Source: Heterodera schachtii | Lineage: Eukaryota > Nematoda > Chromadorea > Rhabditida > Heteroderidae | DNA: 64,000 nucleotides | Assembly (NCBI GenBank): GCA_023374025.1 | Contig: SIJG01000184.1 | Coordinates: 91,506-155,505, forward strand | Direction: 5' to 3' | Shown here: in pieces, positions 46,531-58,544 of the stretch | Layout: every line of letters starts with the position of its first letter | Numbering within the stretch: position 1 is the stretch's first letter | The notes under the pieces: generated by a model | Seen by the model: only the letters and a program-made list of their open reading frames with translations | Database searches by the model: none | What the model was told of the DNA's origin: nothing | Program-made: the position numbers and the translations under genes

Positions 46531-48602
46531 CATAATTCGCGATTTTTAATATTCGATAATTTGTGCTCTTATTTTATCTCCTTTTTTGTTATTGAATTAT
46601 TTTATTATATTAAATTTTCATTTTCTGCTGAGACTAATTTTATTTTGAAATAAACATATTTAATTATATAAAAATCCTTAGTTGAATTTAAATTTTGATG
46701 AAAATTATATATTATAATATAAATTAAAATGCTAAAAATACTTAATTTTCTATCAAATGCATTAATATTGACAATGTATAATCGATTTTTATCAAAATTT
46801 ATTTAGCCTGGGTTTTTATAACTTCTTGGACAATGGTACGAAATTGAATTGGTATAATTATAATGATTGGATCAATATTATTTAAAAAATATTTTTGATT
46901 ATATAATTTAAAATTAATAAATAAAAAATAAAAATTATTCTTTAATAAATTTTCTATTTTAATTTTAATTTAATATTACAATTTTTTGTTTTTTATTTTA
47001 TCTTTAATAGTTTTTTAATAAAGTTATCGTTGAATCTTTTTTATTCTTAAAAAAAATTCTTCATTTTTATGTAATAATTAGTTTAAAAATGTTATTTATT
47101 TATCAATAGTATTTTTAATTATGTAGTTTTGTTATAAATGAATATGAAAATTGTATTTCCATTAAGCTCAATAAAAGACAATAACTGATTTTATGAAACA
47201 CGAATTATATACCAGCTGCATTCGGAATAAAATTTTTTCGAATGCAATAGTGATTTTTAAACTGCATTTAACATTAATTTTTGTAATTCAAAAGATTTCT
47301 CATGTTTATAAGTGATAAGTATTCTTCCAACAAGTAAATTGCAAAAGTCATGCGAAAATATATTAGAATTACTGCAAATTATTGGGTTTTCTGACTTAAA
47401 AATAAAACTATAAAAATATTTCTAACTAATATAATAAACATTAATATATTGAACAAACGATCTATTATAAGTTTATTTGTGTTGTAAATATTTTTAAAAC
47501 TTCAACAGTTCTGAGCAGCTGGAAATGCATAAATTTTAAATTTAAACGTAAAAAATTGATATTATATTAAAAACTCCATAAAATAATGGATTATTACCGA
47601 AAAATTAAATTTATTTGCCAACACTCGCGAAACCGGCGTGGTCTCGACCGGTCCCAACCGTGCACTAGTAAATTTAAACAAAAATGATAATAAAATAAGA
47701 ACGTAATTCATTAATTACAAATAGACTATAAATCATTAAACGAAAAAAAAACAAGAAAATGAATAAAAGAACATAATAATGTAATGGAACCTATAAGTAA
47801 GTTAAATATTATTTATATTAATATTTTAAATTAACATTTCTGAATATAGTAAAATATTAAAAAAAACAAATTTTAATAAATAAGAATGTAAAACATGAAT
47901 TATGCTCCATTGCTTTAAAAAACTAAATAATACAGTGAAATAAATAGATAATTTTCTTATGAAATTTAAAAATTTATATTATAATTATTAAGTATTCATT
48001 TGTCATATAATGTTTGCAATAAAAATGTTTTATCAATAATACAAAATACAAAAAACAATAAATTTTTAATGAATCGATAAAGGTCTTTAGAGTGCGAAGG
48101 TAAATTCTTATAATGAAATTAAATAATTCTTTATGGAAAATACAAAGTTATAATTTAAATTAAATTATTTTGATGGATAAGATTATAACAAAGTACAACA
48201 TCAACAAAATTAAAAAAAACAAAAAATAAATAAAAGAAAATATTCAAAAATTAAATATTGATGACAATTGAAATACTATCAATTAAAAATAAAAGCAATG
48301 TTTAAACATTTATTAGTAACCAATATATCTTTTATGCAAAAATCCAAAAATTTATAATAAACAATAAAAAATCTAAAATGCTCAACTTGAATAGTTTTGC
48401 AGAAATAAATATTAAAAGACTAAATTCTTTAAATTCAAATTTATATCAAAAAAGCTTTCGCAAGAATAACCGATCGCCCGGAATTTCAATGAAAATAATT
48501 CAAAATTAGAGAAAAATACAAAGATATAATTATAATTCATATTCATATTTTAATATAAAAATTGAATTTTCTTAAAACAGTTAAAAAATGAATTATCTAA
48601 AT

Positions 48603-49000
48603 TAATGTTTGTAATAAATTATTTTTAAATATGGGAGATTATAAAAAATAAAACAAATAATTTCACTAAAAAAGAATTGGCGACACTACCAATTCAAAAT
48701 CCAATCAATCTTCAAGTTAAATGAAAATGTTTTTTAAATCACATTTTTAAATAGATGACATTATTATTATATTTGAAAATTATAAAAATATACGAAAATA
48801 ATTGACGCAAAAGTATAACAACAATTTATTTTATTTTTATTAAAAATAAATATGGAACTGAGAAAAACATATATAAATAGTAACTATAATAAAATACATC
48901 TATAAACAAAAAGACCGTACAGGCTAACCAGCTCTAGAAAATTAAAAATTATAAAAATTACTAAAAACTCAATTTTTCATAGAGTTGAAGAAGTTTATAA
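48603..49000 (+). repeat. Direct duplication, copy 1
   Basis: It matches 49436-49882 in the same orientation over about 400 bp with scattered differences. Shared landmarks are TTGACGCAAAAGTATAACAA, CAGGCTAACCAGCTCTAGAA and TTTTTCATAGAGTTGAAG. No coding frame is seen. Confidence 0.88.
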
Positions 49001-49269
49001 AATAATATTACTATTGATATTTAAATTGATACCTAGGAAAACTTTTAGAAAAATACACCCTTAAGAACCGTTCCTTAAAATTTTCAATAATATACTCTTA
49101 AGTAGAATGAAGACAATTTCTCAAAAATTCATTTCTAATTTTTTATTTATTTTCTTGGTAAAGAATTTTAGATTTAAAAATTATTTATTTCAATACTGGT
49201 TTGGCTTCATTTTGTTGTTTTGAAGAAAATTTTTTGATTTTACACCCGGCTAATTTGAAATTTAATTAT

Positions 49270-49396
49270 TTTTTCTGTCGAAAAGTCTACTATCGAAAAG
49301 TCCCCTCCTCAAATTTATAATAATTCTGTCGAAATGTCCTTTGCTGTCGAAAAGTCCTTCTGTCGAAAAGTCCTCTGTCGAAAAGTCCGGCGCCCA
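49270..49396 (+). repeat. Array of CTGTCGAAAAGTCC units
   Basis: About six units of a 14-bp sequence (C)TGTCGAAAAGTCC, with ATCGAAAAGTCC and GTCGAAATGTCC variants, occur at variable spacing and close with GGCGCCC at 49390-49396. The pattern of tandem GC-containing sub-repeats ending in a GC-rich terminus resembles one end of a DNA transposon with composite ends. Only one end is visible. It lies in the 435-bp spacer between the two direct duplicates. Confidence 0.75.
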
Positions 49397-49435
49397 TTTA
49401 ATTTACAAAAGATTGATAACCAATAAAAATTTTTT

Positions 49436-49882
49436 TAATGTTTGTAACAAATTATTTTTTAATTATTGGAGATTATAAAAAATAAAACAAATATCTTCAC
49501 TAGAAAAAAAATTCGTGACTACCAATTCAAAATCCGAGCAATCTACAAGTTAAATGATAAATGTTTTATTTAATCACAATTTTAAATAGATGACAATATT
49601 ATTATATCTGAAAATTATAAAAATATACGAAAATAATTGACGCAAAAGTATAACAACAATTTATTTTATTTTTATTAAAATAAATATGGAATTGAGAAAA
49701 CATATATAAATAGTAACTATAATAAAATACATCTAAAAAAAAAATAAATAAATATATATTCAAAAAAACATATTAAAATAATAGGTTTAGTTATAAACAA
49801 CAAGACCCAACAGGCTAACCAGCTCTAGAAAATAAAAAAATTACTAAAAACACAATTTTTCATAGAGTTGAAGGAGTTTATA
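49436..49882 (+). repeat. Direct duplication, copy 2
   Basis: The second copy of 48603-49000. It differs by point changes and an extra AT-rich stretch of about 50 bp around 49735-49790. Confidence 0.88.
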
Positions 49883-52800
49883 ATTTTTTTATCAGTTAAC
49901 CAAAACCAAATATAAAAATACATTTGTTATGCAAATCAAATTTTAAAAAGAAAATATCCAAAAATTATAATACTTGAAAAAAAGATGAACATATTTTTGG
50001 CGGCTGGGTCACCTCCAGCAACAGGTCAGTGACATTGACATCATAAGTATGATAAAAATAAAAATTTAAATCTAAAATCTAAAATCTTTTTTTGTCAAAA
50101 CACTTTCGTTCTACTTAATAAAGGAATAAAAAATTTAGCTAAAATAAATGGCAAACAATCATTTATTATTCTAAAATAAAGAAATTTACAAAAGCTTAAT
50201 GAAAAATTGACAGAGAAACAATTAAGTAAGATATTTTCAAGTGTGAGAAAGAATATTTAAGAACCGCTAATAAATGAGTAGAGGGAACAACTCGGTACCA
50301 ATCACATACAAATTTTTATTTTGTATTAGTATTTAAAAATTAAGAAATTGGAAAATAAAAGAATTAATCAACATTTTATTTTGCATCTTTGCATAAAAAT
50401 CAAAAATGGTATACAGGTGTAAAAATTTTATAAGTCGTATCTGCTCATCAGATAAAATAGTTTAATTCAAAAATTGTAAAACAAATCATAATAACAACAA
50501 TAAATGCGCTTTAAAAAAGATTTTAACCTTGGCAAGAGTTTAATTCATAAAGTACACCTTTAAGAAATAAAAAGTTCTCAAAAATTCGTCACATAAATTT
50601 TTAATTTATTTTCTTGACAAGTTGCATTGTGCGGGCAAAATGATAAAAAAAGATTCATTTTTGATTTTTTGTTGGTTTTTTCTAATTTTATACAAAGAGC
50701 TTTTAAAGCGATTAATTCATTGTTTTAACATGTGCAACAACGAAGGCTAATATGTAAATTTTTTTTGTTTGATAAATTAGACATTAAATAATATTGCTTT
50801 AACTTGGTTTTAATTTTCGAAGTTTCTAAAATAGGTTATTAGATCGTTTATTCTGAAAAATCGAACCTTTCCCATGAATATTAGGAACCCCATAAAACAA
50901 TTGAAAAGTATATTAAAATCAGAAAAAATTCTATTATTATAACTTTTAACTTTCAGAAATTTTTTAATATAATTCGGATATATTAGTTGGTGTATCTCAA
51001 TTACGAGGTTTTTTAGAAATAAATAATTTTACATAAAATTTCTTCTAATTCTCAGACGACTTGGCATCAGAATCAAAACGCAGTGTTATTGCAAATTTTA
51101 TGTTTTTTTATTTATTTGTTAACTTTATATATTTAAAATGTTTTATTCTGATATAGTGTGTTATGCTGATTTTTTTATTTTTATTGAATTACTCAGTACA
51201 ATATTTTTTTTTATTTCGTTTACTTGTATGCTATAATATAAAAATTGAATAATCACAAAATTCTTTAGCATATTATTTTTATTTTTACCTTTAAAATTAA
51301 AAAATTTCATTGTTCAATAAATAATAAATAAATTAACTATACTAATATTATTTATTTTATATAGTGAATCACATTTTTAATGATTACCTTCATTACTATT
51401 ATATATATTCTTGTGTTCATTCCATAAGCTTTTGTAATAATTTTCCATTTTGGTTTTTTTTTCTCGCGTCAAATTGGTTGCAAGTTGAAACTTACAAAAA
51501 GAACGGTTGCTAACGAATTTAATATAGAATATTTTCCTCAATTATTTTGATTTTATAAACAATTTTTTGATTTATTTAAATTTAATATAATATTTTAATT
51601 TCTAAAAAGTAATTAACATTCATAATTTGATGTTATATTTTAACAAAAGTTCGTATTTGTAAATATACTTCTATTTAACAAGTATTTTTTCAAGAGTGTA
51701 TAAGATGTTTTTTATTTTTTTTAATTTTTTTTCATATTAATTTATTGTAAACTTATTTTTCCATATAATTATTTGTATGTGTTTTAAAAAATGCATTATT
51801 TTGTTATTTTGTTTTTGTATGTATCTATTTCTGTTGCTCAATGTATAATTAATAGTTATATTTTATGGTTTATTCTTAGTTCTTAATTATTTTTATTTTT
51901 GCAACCTTCATTTTAACATCTATTTGCCGTTTTAGCTTATTTTGATAAATACTTTTTTGAGCCAAATTATTAGTTCATTCGTTTTACTGTTCTTTTTATC
52001 CTTCCTCAGTTGGACATTTTTTTGTCTTTCTTTTTTATAAATCTATTTAAAATAGAAAACCACCATAAAATTATTTTTCATTTCATTTTCTTAAGATTGA
52101 ACAAATTAAAATTATTTTTTTTCCCTTTACTTTTGGGTAAATTTACTTTTTTGTTAATGCGGAAAGTTTGTTTGAATTTTTTGCTATTTTTTACTTTATC
52201 GTTTATTTTGTACATTAAACTTCTACATTTAAATTGATCAAATTTAAGTTTAAAATCATACCTTTGATGCGCAAAAATTGTTCAAACAATAGCCAAATTT
52301 CTTGGCACAATAGCAACAAAAAGGCCTTTTTATCCAAGAACCGTCCTTCGTAATATCTTTTGTAAAACTTTTTATTTCTATTTTTTGTTGTATTAATTAA
52401 AACCATAGTTATTTTTTGGGCATATTCATCAATGATAAATTCCTATGTAATTTTAAGCAAAGTTAAAATTAAAAAATGTGGTGCTTTCGGCTAAATCTCA
52501 AAAGTCCAGCTGCACACAAATTTTACGTTTGGCATCTTAAGCAGACTTTTGAAAACACGCGAAAAAATATGCAGCATAATTTTTATCACGTCTCAATTAC
52601 ACAATTATTAAAAACCAATTCGTTATTTTAAATACGTATTTATAATAATTCATTTTTAGAAATAAATTTAAATTTTGAATTATGATTAGTAAGTAATTTT
52701 TAATGCTTTTGTAAATTAATTAAAACTCTTGGCTCTCAACTGCCGGCATTTTTTAATTTTAAATATAATACTCCGCATTATTTGTAGGTGTTGGAAAACG

Positions 52801-55800
52801 AAACAGAAAAAAAGACATGCCAAACATTAGGAAAAAAAAGTGCCAAAAACCTTCGAAAAAATATTTTTATAATATTTGCACACAGTATAATTGTCTTTCT
52901 AAATTTTGTCCAAGGAGAAGACAATCAAAAAAAAATTTTAGAAAATGTATTAGATTGCACATAAATTAAATATTGCGAATAAGCAAGTTTTGAAGCAATA
53001 GGCTTCACAAGGTATAACAATATTTTATATTAGGTATTATAGATTCATAATCTTTAACAATCTCTCGAAAAATTTAAATAAATAAATATATATTTATTAA
53101 ATGTATGATTGAAAAAATATAATTTAAACAATAATTAAAAAATGAACTTTCACATTCAGAAACAAATGTTTTTTGTGAAACTATTATTAAAAAATTGCTA
53201 TTTTAAAAAACCATCAAACTACAGGAATTTTTAAAGCAATTATGAAATATAATTTCAAATTAAAATTCGAGAGTTAGAATTGTACGCGCGTTAAGCCAAG
53301 GAGCGAGAATATCAATATAAACTATATGACCAAAGGATATTATATCAACATAATATATTAATAAATACAACAAGACCTAAATGAAAATTGTCTAAATTGT
53401 TCCAGTTATTCTGTAAAAACTAAAACTAATGAAATAAGTTTTATTTAACTTGCATATTTTTTTTGAATAATTACTGATCTCCATAAAAATACTTTTAGTT
53501 TTAGTAAATTTATTTCTTTTATTTTTTTTGATTATCTATTGTCTTCTATTGACATTATTTCGCGATTTGGTCCGTTTATTTAAAAGGTTGTTCGAATCCA
53601 AGCATAAAAAAAATTGGTTGTATAATTAAATTATTTGTTTATTTTTAATGAAGAATATATTTATATTGCCATATTTTATTTAAAGAGTTTTTATTCAGTA
53701 ATTTAAAATTTTAAATTTCATTTTAAACTTTAGTTGTGTTGTTATTCGGAAAATAAAAATAATTTAAATATTTTTCATTATACAATTTATATTAGTTTAT
53801 TCTTTAATCGATTAATGTTAATATTAAGTATTTTTAAAAAATAATTTCAACTAATTCTTAAAATTTAACCTATTAATTTCATACCAAAGTAATAATGAAT
53901 GATTAAAAAAAACTTCGAATTGTTTATAAAAAGGATATTTATTAAGTATTAAATTATGGATAATAATATATTCTTTTGTAAGTTAATTCATACAATTTTT
54001 TCTTTTTTTAGTTAAAACTCGAAAGAACAGTTAATTTAAATGAAAAAAACGATTTAAGACCAAAACTCTGTTGAGTTATAAAAATTTTAAAAAGACAAAA
54101 AATTTAACATACCTTAAGGACAACAATTGTCGGTACTAATTAATCATTTGAGATGAATATTTTACAATAATTCCTGCTCGCCACTGCACAAAAACAATAA
54201 GAGCAACAATACTTTCGCGTGATCAAAATGATTAAAAATTCATTTAGTTTTGTATATTCTAGGTCCTTTATGTAATTAACAACTTTAAAAATATTAAATT
54301 TCTAAAAATAAATTGTTGAAATGTTTAGCTTTTTATTTTTATAGTTCAATATTATTTACCATTTTTTACTTTTAATAACCATACCTACAAACAATATTTT
54401 TTTATATTCTTTATATTGCTGTTCGTTTTTATTGTCACATTTAAAAGCCTTTCCTAAAATAAATTATTAAATGACAACCTAAAAAAAGAAGAAACTTTTT
54501 TAATCTATTTAAAATTAATTGATATTAAAAAATTTGGTATTTTTCTGGCTTTTTGGGGTATTTTCTCAATTTTTAATTAATTTAAAAGTTTTTGTTGTAT
54601 TATTTACTAAAGAAAAGTTAATAATCAGAATTAAAAAAACTCTTATTATCATAATTTGGTGCACTTCACCGCAAAAAAAACATTGAATTTGTTCATTTTG
54701 TTTATTATTAAAATTTACAGTTAAACATAGAAAAAATTATTGCTATGATTTATAAGTTAAATATCTCTTTTTTATTCAGAATTATTAAGTTTAATTGATT
54801 TTTTATGCTTTCAAATTATTTCTTAAAATAATAACAAAATTAAAAACATTTTCCAAACCTTTGTTTTTTAATGTATTTGAAAAATTGTAAAAAAAATGAT
54901 AAACTTTGATTTTTTTATTTTCCGAAAAATTGTGAAAATTCTTAATTTCGCTTTAAAATGGGTAAATTTCTATGCCATTTACTACATTAAATTACCAACT
55001 TAAGAAATAGATAAATAATTAGAGCAGCTTTCTTTTTGTGGGCCACAATCATTCAGTATTGAATAAATATCTCCCCCTCCCCCCTCCTTTTTTTAATTAT
55101 TTCTTGTTTAAAAAGAAGCTAATAAGATGAAATAATATTTAATCATCTTATTTAGAAGTTTTATAATTACGAAACTTTATCACTTGAGCATTTTATCAGC
55201 TAATTAAATTCATAAATCTCTTAATGAGATATGATTTTTGAATAATAATTAAATATTAAACAAGCTAATATGAATAATTGAAGAGCAAATAATAAACTCA
55301 CAACAACTCTGAGTCGCCTTAAGAATCGCAAAACAAATCTGGCGCTACATTTAATTAATTTATCAAAGGAAACCCAAACAACTACTTGATATTCCGATAC
55401 TACAAATGAGAAGTTAAATTAACAAAACAAATTTATATTGCGAATTGAAAAAAATGCTATATAATAATTCAATAAAAATTTATTTTTTAAACACACTCTA
55501 TAAGTAAGAATAATATTTACAATATTAATATTTAAATAAATGTTTATGAATTCGTAAGACATGTGAACTGTGAAAAAATTTAAATAATTTTTTTATCTTC
55601 CCTTAGAGACACGATGATTAGTATTTAAAGATTAAAGAATATTAAAAATCATACTTACAATTTGATATTATTTAAAGAGAAACAAAGTAAACAAATTTAA
55701 TTATTTAGTTTTGGTTTAAATAATAATGTTTTTACTTAATAAATATTTAATTAAAAATAACTTCTTTTATTGTAGATGCTTTGGTCTTTATACGTCTCGA

Positions 55801-56647
55801 TGTGACAAGAAATGACAATTAATCATAAAAACAATCATATAAACATAGTAAATGTAAATAAATATACCTTAATTTTGTAATAATTATTTAAATTTTGTAT
55901 TGATATTTTTTAGTATAAAAATATGTATCATTCCATACTTAAAAATTGAACCCTAATAAGGACACGCAAACACCATCATCTATATGTTGAGAGCTAAAAT
56001 TATATCTATAAATTTTTTTCATCCACTTTAAATAAGCAACCAAAATGAAAAATTACTTAATTTATTTCTTTTTTAATATATAGTTATCAAAAACAAATTT
56101 TCCATTAACATTACATAACCAATACTAAATCTTTTCATTTCTAAAACAAAAAAATTTAAACATAAATCAAAAAAAGAATTAAATTTTAAAAAATAAATAA
56201 AAGAGTGGAAAAAAACATTAAAAAACTTATTTTTAATGTCAAAAGCAAAACCAAATGAAAAAAGTAAAATAAATTAATTTTTTAAATTATTATTTGTGGT
56301 TTATTTACAATTAATTGAACGCATTTATTAAAATTAATTATTTAAAATGTTACCGATGACCTGACATTGTAAAAGATAGTCAGAAGAATTAAAAATTATT
56401 CATAATGGAAAATTTTATATAAATTCACTCGTTATAATGAAGCTCGAATATTTGTAAATCATTGACATTATGTGATTTAAATTGAGTATGGCTTGATATT
56501 TTATTTAATGGTATAGTATTTTACTTAAATATATTTCATATATTATAAAAATGTATGGTTCTATATAAAGTGTGCAGTAAGTTTATTTTTAATTTTACAT
56601 AATTTATTATTTTATACACGCGCCACCTGGTGAAATATGCGTAGTGC
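49883..56647. other. AT-rich DNA, one possible exon
   Basis: It is AT-rich. The frame at 52215-52434 is listed separately. On the plus strand 52787-52963 is another open stretch after a TTTGTAG sequence, with no recognised product. A polypyrimidine run lies near 55071-55094. Confidence 0.5.
52215..52434 (-). CDS. Possible terminal exon, unknown
   Basis: The minus-strand open stretch begins right after an AATTACATAG sequence that would serve as a splice acceptor, and runs about 72 codons to TAA. The translation includes EFIIDEYAQK, KFYKRYYEGRFLDKKAFLLL and CQEIWLLFEQFL, of ordinary composition rather than simple F/I/N/K strings. An ATG frame begins at 52406. A GTATGA donor-like sequence occurs inside near 52255. 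No family recognised, and frames of this size arise by chance here. Confidence 0.2.
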
Positions 56648-57361
56648 CACCGTATGGACTAAGTGATGAAGCCAAAGTGCCATTCATATTGGTGTTTAAT
56701 TAATTAAAGTCTGTCATAAGATTTAAATAATATATTAATTTTATCATTAAATTAAAACTTTATTTGATAGTTTGGTTTATATCTCTCTATTTTTCCAAAT
56801 TTAATTCGAGCTTTTTTATTCGGATAAGTTTTTTACTTAATTTGTATTTATTTTCTTGTATAAATAACAATATAACTTTCTTCCATTTCCAAATGTTCAC
56901 ACCTATATCTTTATCATTGTCATAAAAATAAAATTCATTGTTGTTTTTTTAGTTATTAAAATTTTACATTAAATCATTTTTGCTTGATTATATTGCTTTT
57001 TTGTGTTTTTAATCCTTTTTTCTTTATGAGAGCATTTGATTTAGAATTGGTAGTTTATTTTATATCATATTTTCCAATTCATTAAATTTCTTGGTTTTAA
57101 TATTATATTTCGCCAAATAGCTATTTATTTTGTAATTATTTTCACGTTTGTTCATGACAATTTTTTACCATATACTCGTCATAAATTAATATTTATGATT
57201 ATTAATCAAACGAAAAAATGCTACTAGTTTAAAAGTTAGAAGTCTTAAATATTTACAAAATAGCAGCTTAATTTATGTTACAGGCCCAAACTGCCAGCAA
57301 AAGTGTATTTTTCCTTGATTTATAAAAAAAAGTAGTTTATATTTTTTAAATTGTTATTTAA
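56648..57361 (-). repeat. Copy B of the 710-bp dispersed inverted repeat
   Basis: This is the reverse complement of 14106-14815 with only scattered differences over its whole length (for example CACCGTATGG at 56648-56657 against CCATACGGTG at 14806-14815). It has different flanks from copy A and is not next to a GCGCC fold-back element, so the 710-bp unit can exist on its own. Confidence 0.78.
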
Positions 57362-58217
57362 TATAAATGTAAAATTAACATTTGTTTATATTTAAAAGCG
57401 TTGAAATTTTTTGAGTTAATAAAAGCTCAATACAAAAAAATTAAATTAAATTATTTTCATCCAACAAATTTCGTTCTTTCCCAATGGTTGGTTATTAATG
57501 ATTTCTTTTAATTCTTGGATGAAGAGCAAGCATCACAATATTCTTTAGCTTATCAAATAGTTAATATTACATTTTATATTTTTTATTTAAATTTTTGTAA
57601 GTGCTACCTTAATTTTTCTTTATTCTTCAGTTTCCGTCTTATTTTCTTTATTTTTTTAAGTAAAAAATTATATTTCATCATTTTCAATTAATTATAACAA
57701 TTCACACACAATTTTCATTCTTTTTTATTTTTAATTTTCCATATATTTTTTTTATCGGAATATTATAATCATATTTTTCTTGTTGAGTCCCGAAGAAACA
57801 AAATCTGCTTCCGCCAATTGTTTTTACAATAAATATTTTTATAATGAAATATTAATTTTATATTGTTTTTGTTTAGTAATAAAATTAATAAAATATTTTA
57901 ACATGTAAAATATTTTACATTATTATTTATTTTTATTTTGCTAGTTTCTCTGCATCAATTGAATAATTATCAAATTTCGTTTTTTCTTTTAAGCGTTTAG
58001 GTTCACATTATTTTTTATTATAACGTATTTTTTAATTTATTTAGATGAATGTTCGATAGAAATCTTTTTAAATTTTTTTCCTTTCATTATTAATTATAAA
58101 TTATTTATTTAAGTAATGCGAGTAAGCAGTTAAATACTTTCAAAGCATTTTTTGCTAACCTAATAAAAATATAAATTTATAATTTATAAGAAAAAAAATA
58201 TTTTTTGAAAAAAAAAG
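57362..58217. other. AT-rich DNA, no supported gene
   Basis: No open frame or structured element worth reporting was found. Confidence 0.5.
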
Positions 58218-58310
58218 ACAGGCGGTCAGTTAGTCAATGGTTAATGTGCCTTCCTTTGGTGGTGTTGTCGCGGGTTCGAAGCCCTTTAATTTTGGGTGTC
58301 GTACATCTTT
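58218..58310 (+). ncRNA. tRNA-like unit, probable SINE head or tRNA pseudogene
   Basis: TAGTCAATGG at 58231-58240 fits the Pol III A box (TRGYNNANNGG). GGTTCGAAGCC at 58273-58283 fits the B box (GGTTCGANTCC) with one change. Their 42-base spacing is normal for a tRNA-type promoter, and TTTT runs follow near 58307. A partial T-arm (GGG-TTCGAAG-CCC) can be drawn, but a full cloverleaf with a clean acceptor stem cannot, so a SINE head or decayed tRNA is more likely than a working tRNA gene. A GC-rich patch at 58430-58545 may be part of the same element. Confidence 0.5.
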
Positions 58311-58429
58311 TATTACTTTTAAATTATTACGTTTTTAAGTTTTTCCTTTTTTTAATTCAAAAGCATAATAAACTTTAAATTTTTATGTAAAAAACTTTAC
58401 AAATTAAAAACGAATTTTCAAAAATTTAT

Positions 58430-58544
58430 CTGGCGCGCCTGTCGGCCAGACTCCTCCTGCGACCCATAAAGTTTTTTAAAGAAACCGAGGCGCAAAAAGG
58501 GTAGAATGCTAAGGTAACGACCCTCCTGTCTGAGTGGAATCGAA
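58430..58544. other. GC-rich patch bordering the polypurine array
   Basis: About 115 bp with GGCGCGCC, GTCGGCCAGACTCC and a TAAGGTAACGACCC segment. It is open on the minus strand in continuation of the array frame, but I recognise no protein. It may be unique flank of the minisatellite or the body of the adjacent tRNA-related element. Confidence 0.3.

Larger units (their letters stand above)
42863..48602. other. AT-rich DNA, one longer open frame
   Basis: It is AT-rich throughout. It holds the frame at 44788-45162 and a TACATATTT repeat cluster at 46095-46530, both listed separately, and a small GC patch near 47620-47670 that I cannot identify. Confidence 0.5.

Noticed and set aside
48603..49882. 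Direct duplicates as LTRs of a small retroelement
   Set aside because: There are no TG...CA termini, no primer-binding site or polypurine tract, and the 435-bp spacer has no coding capacity.
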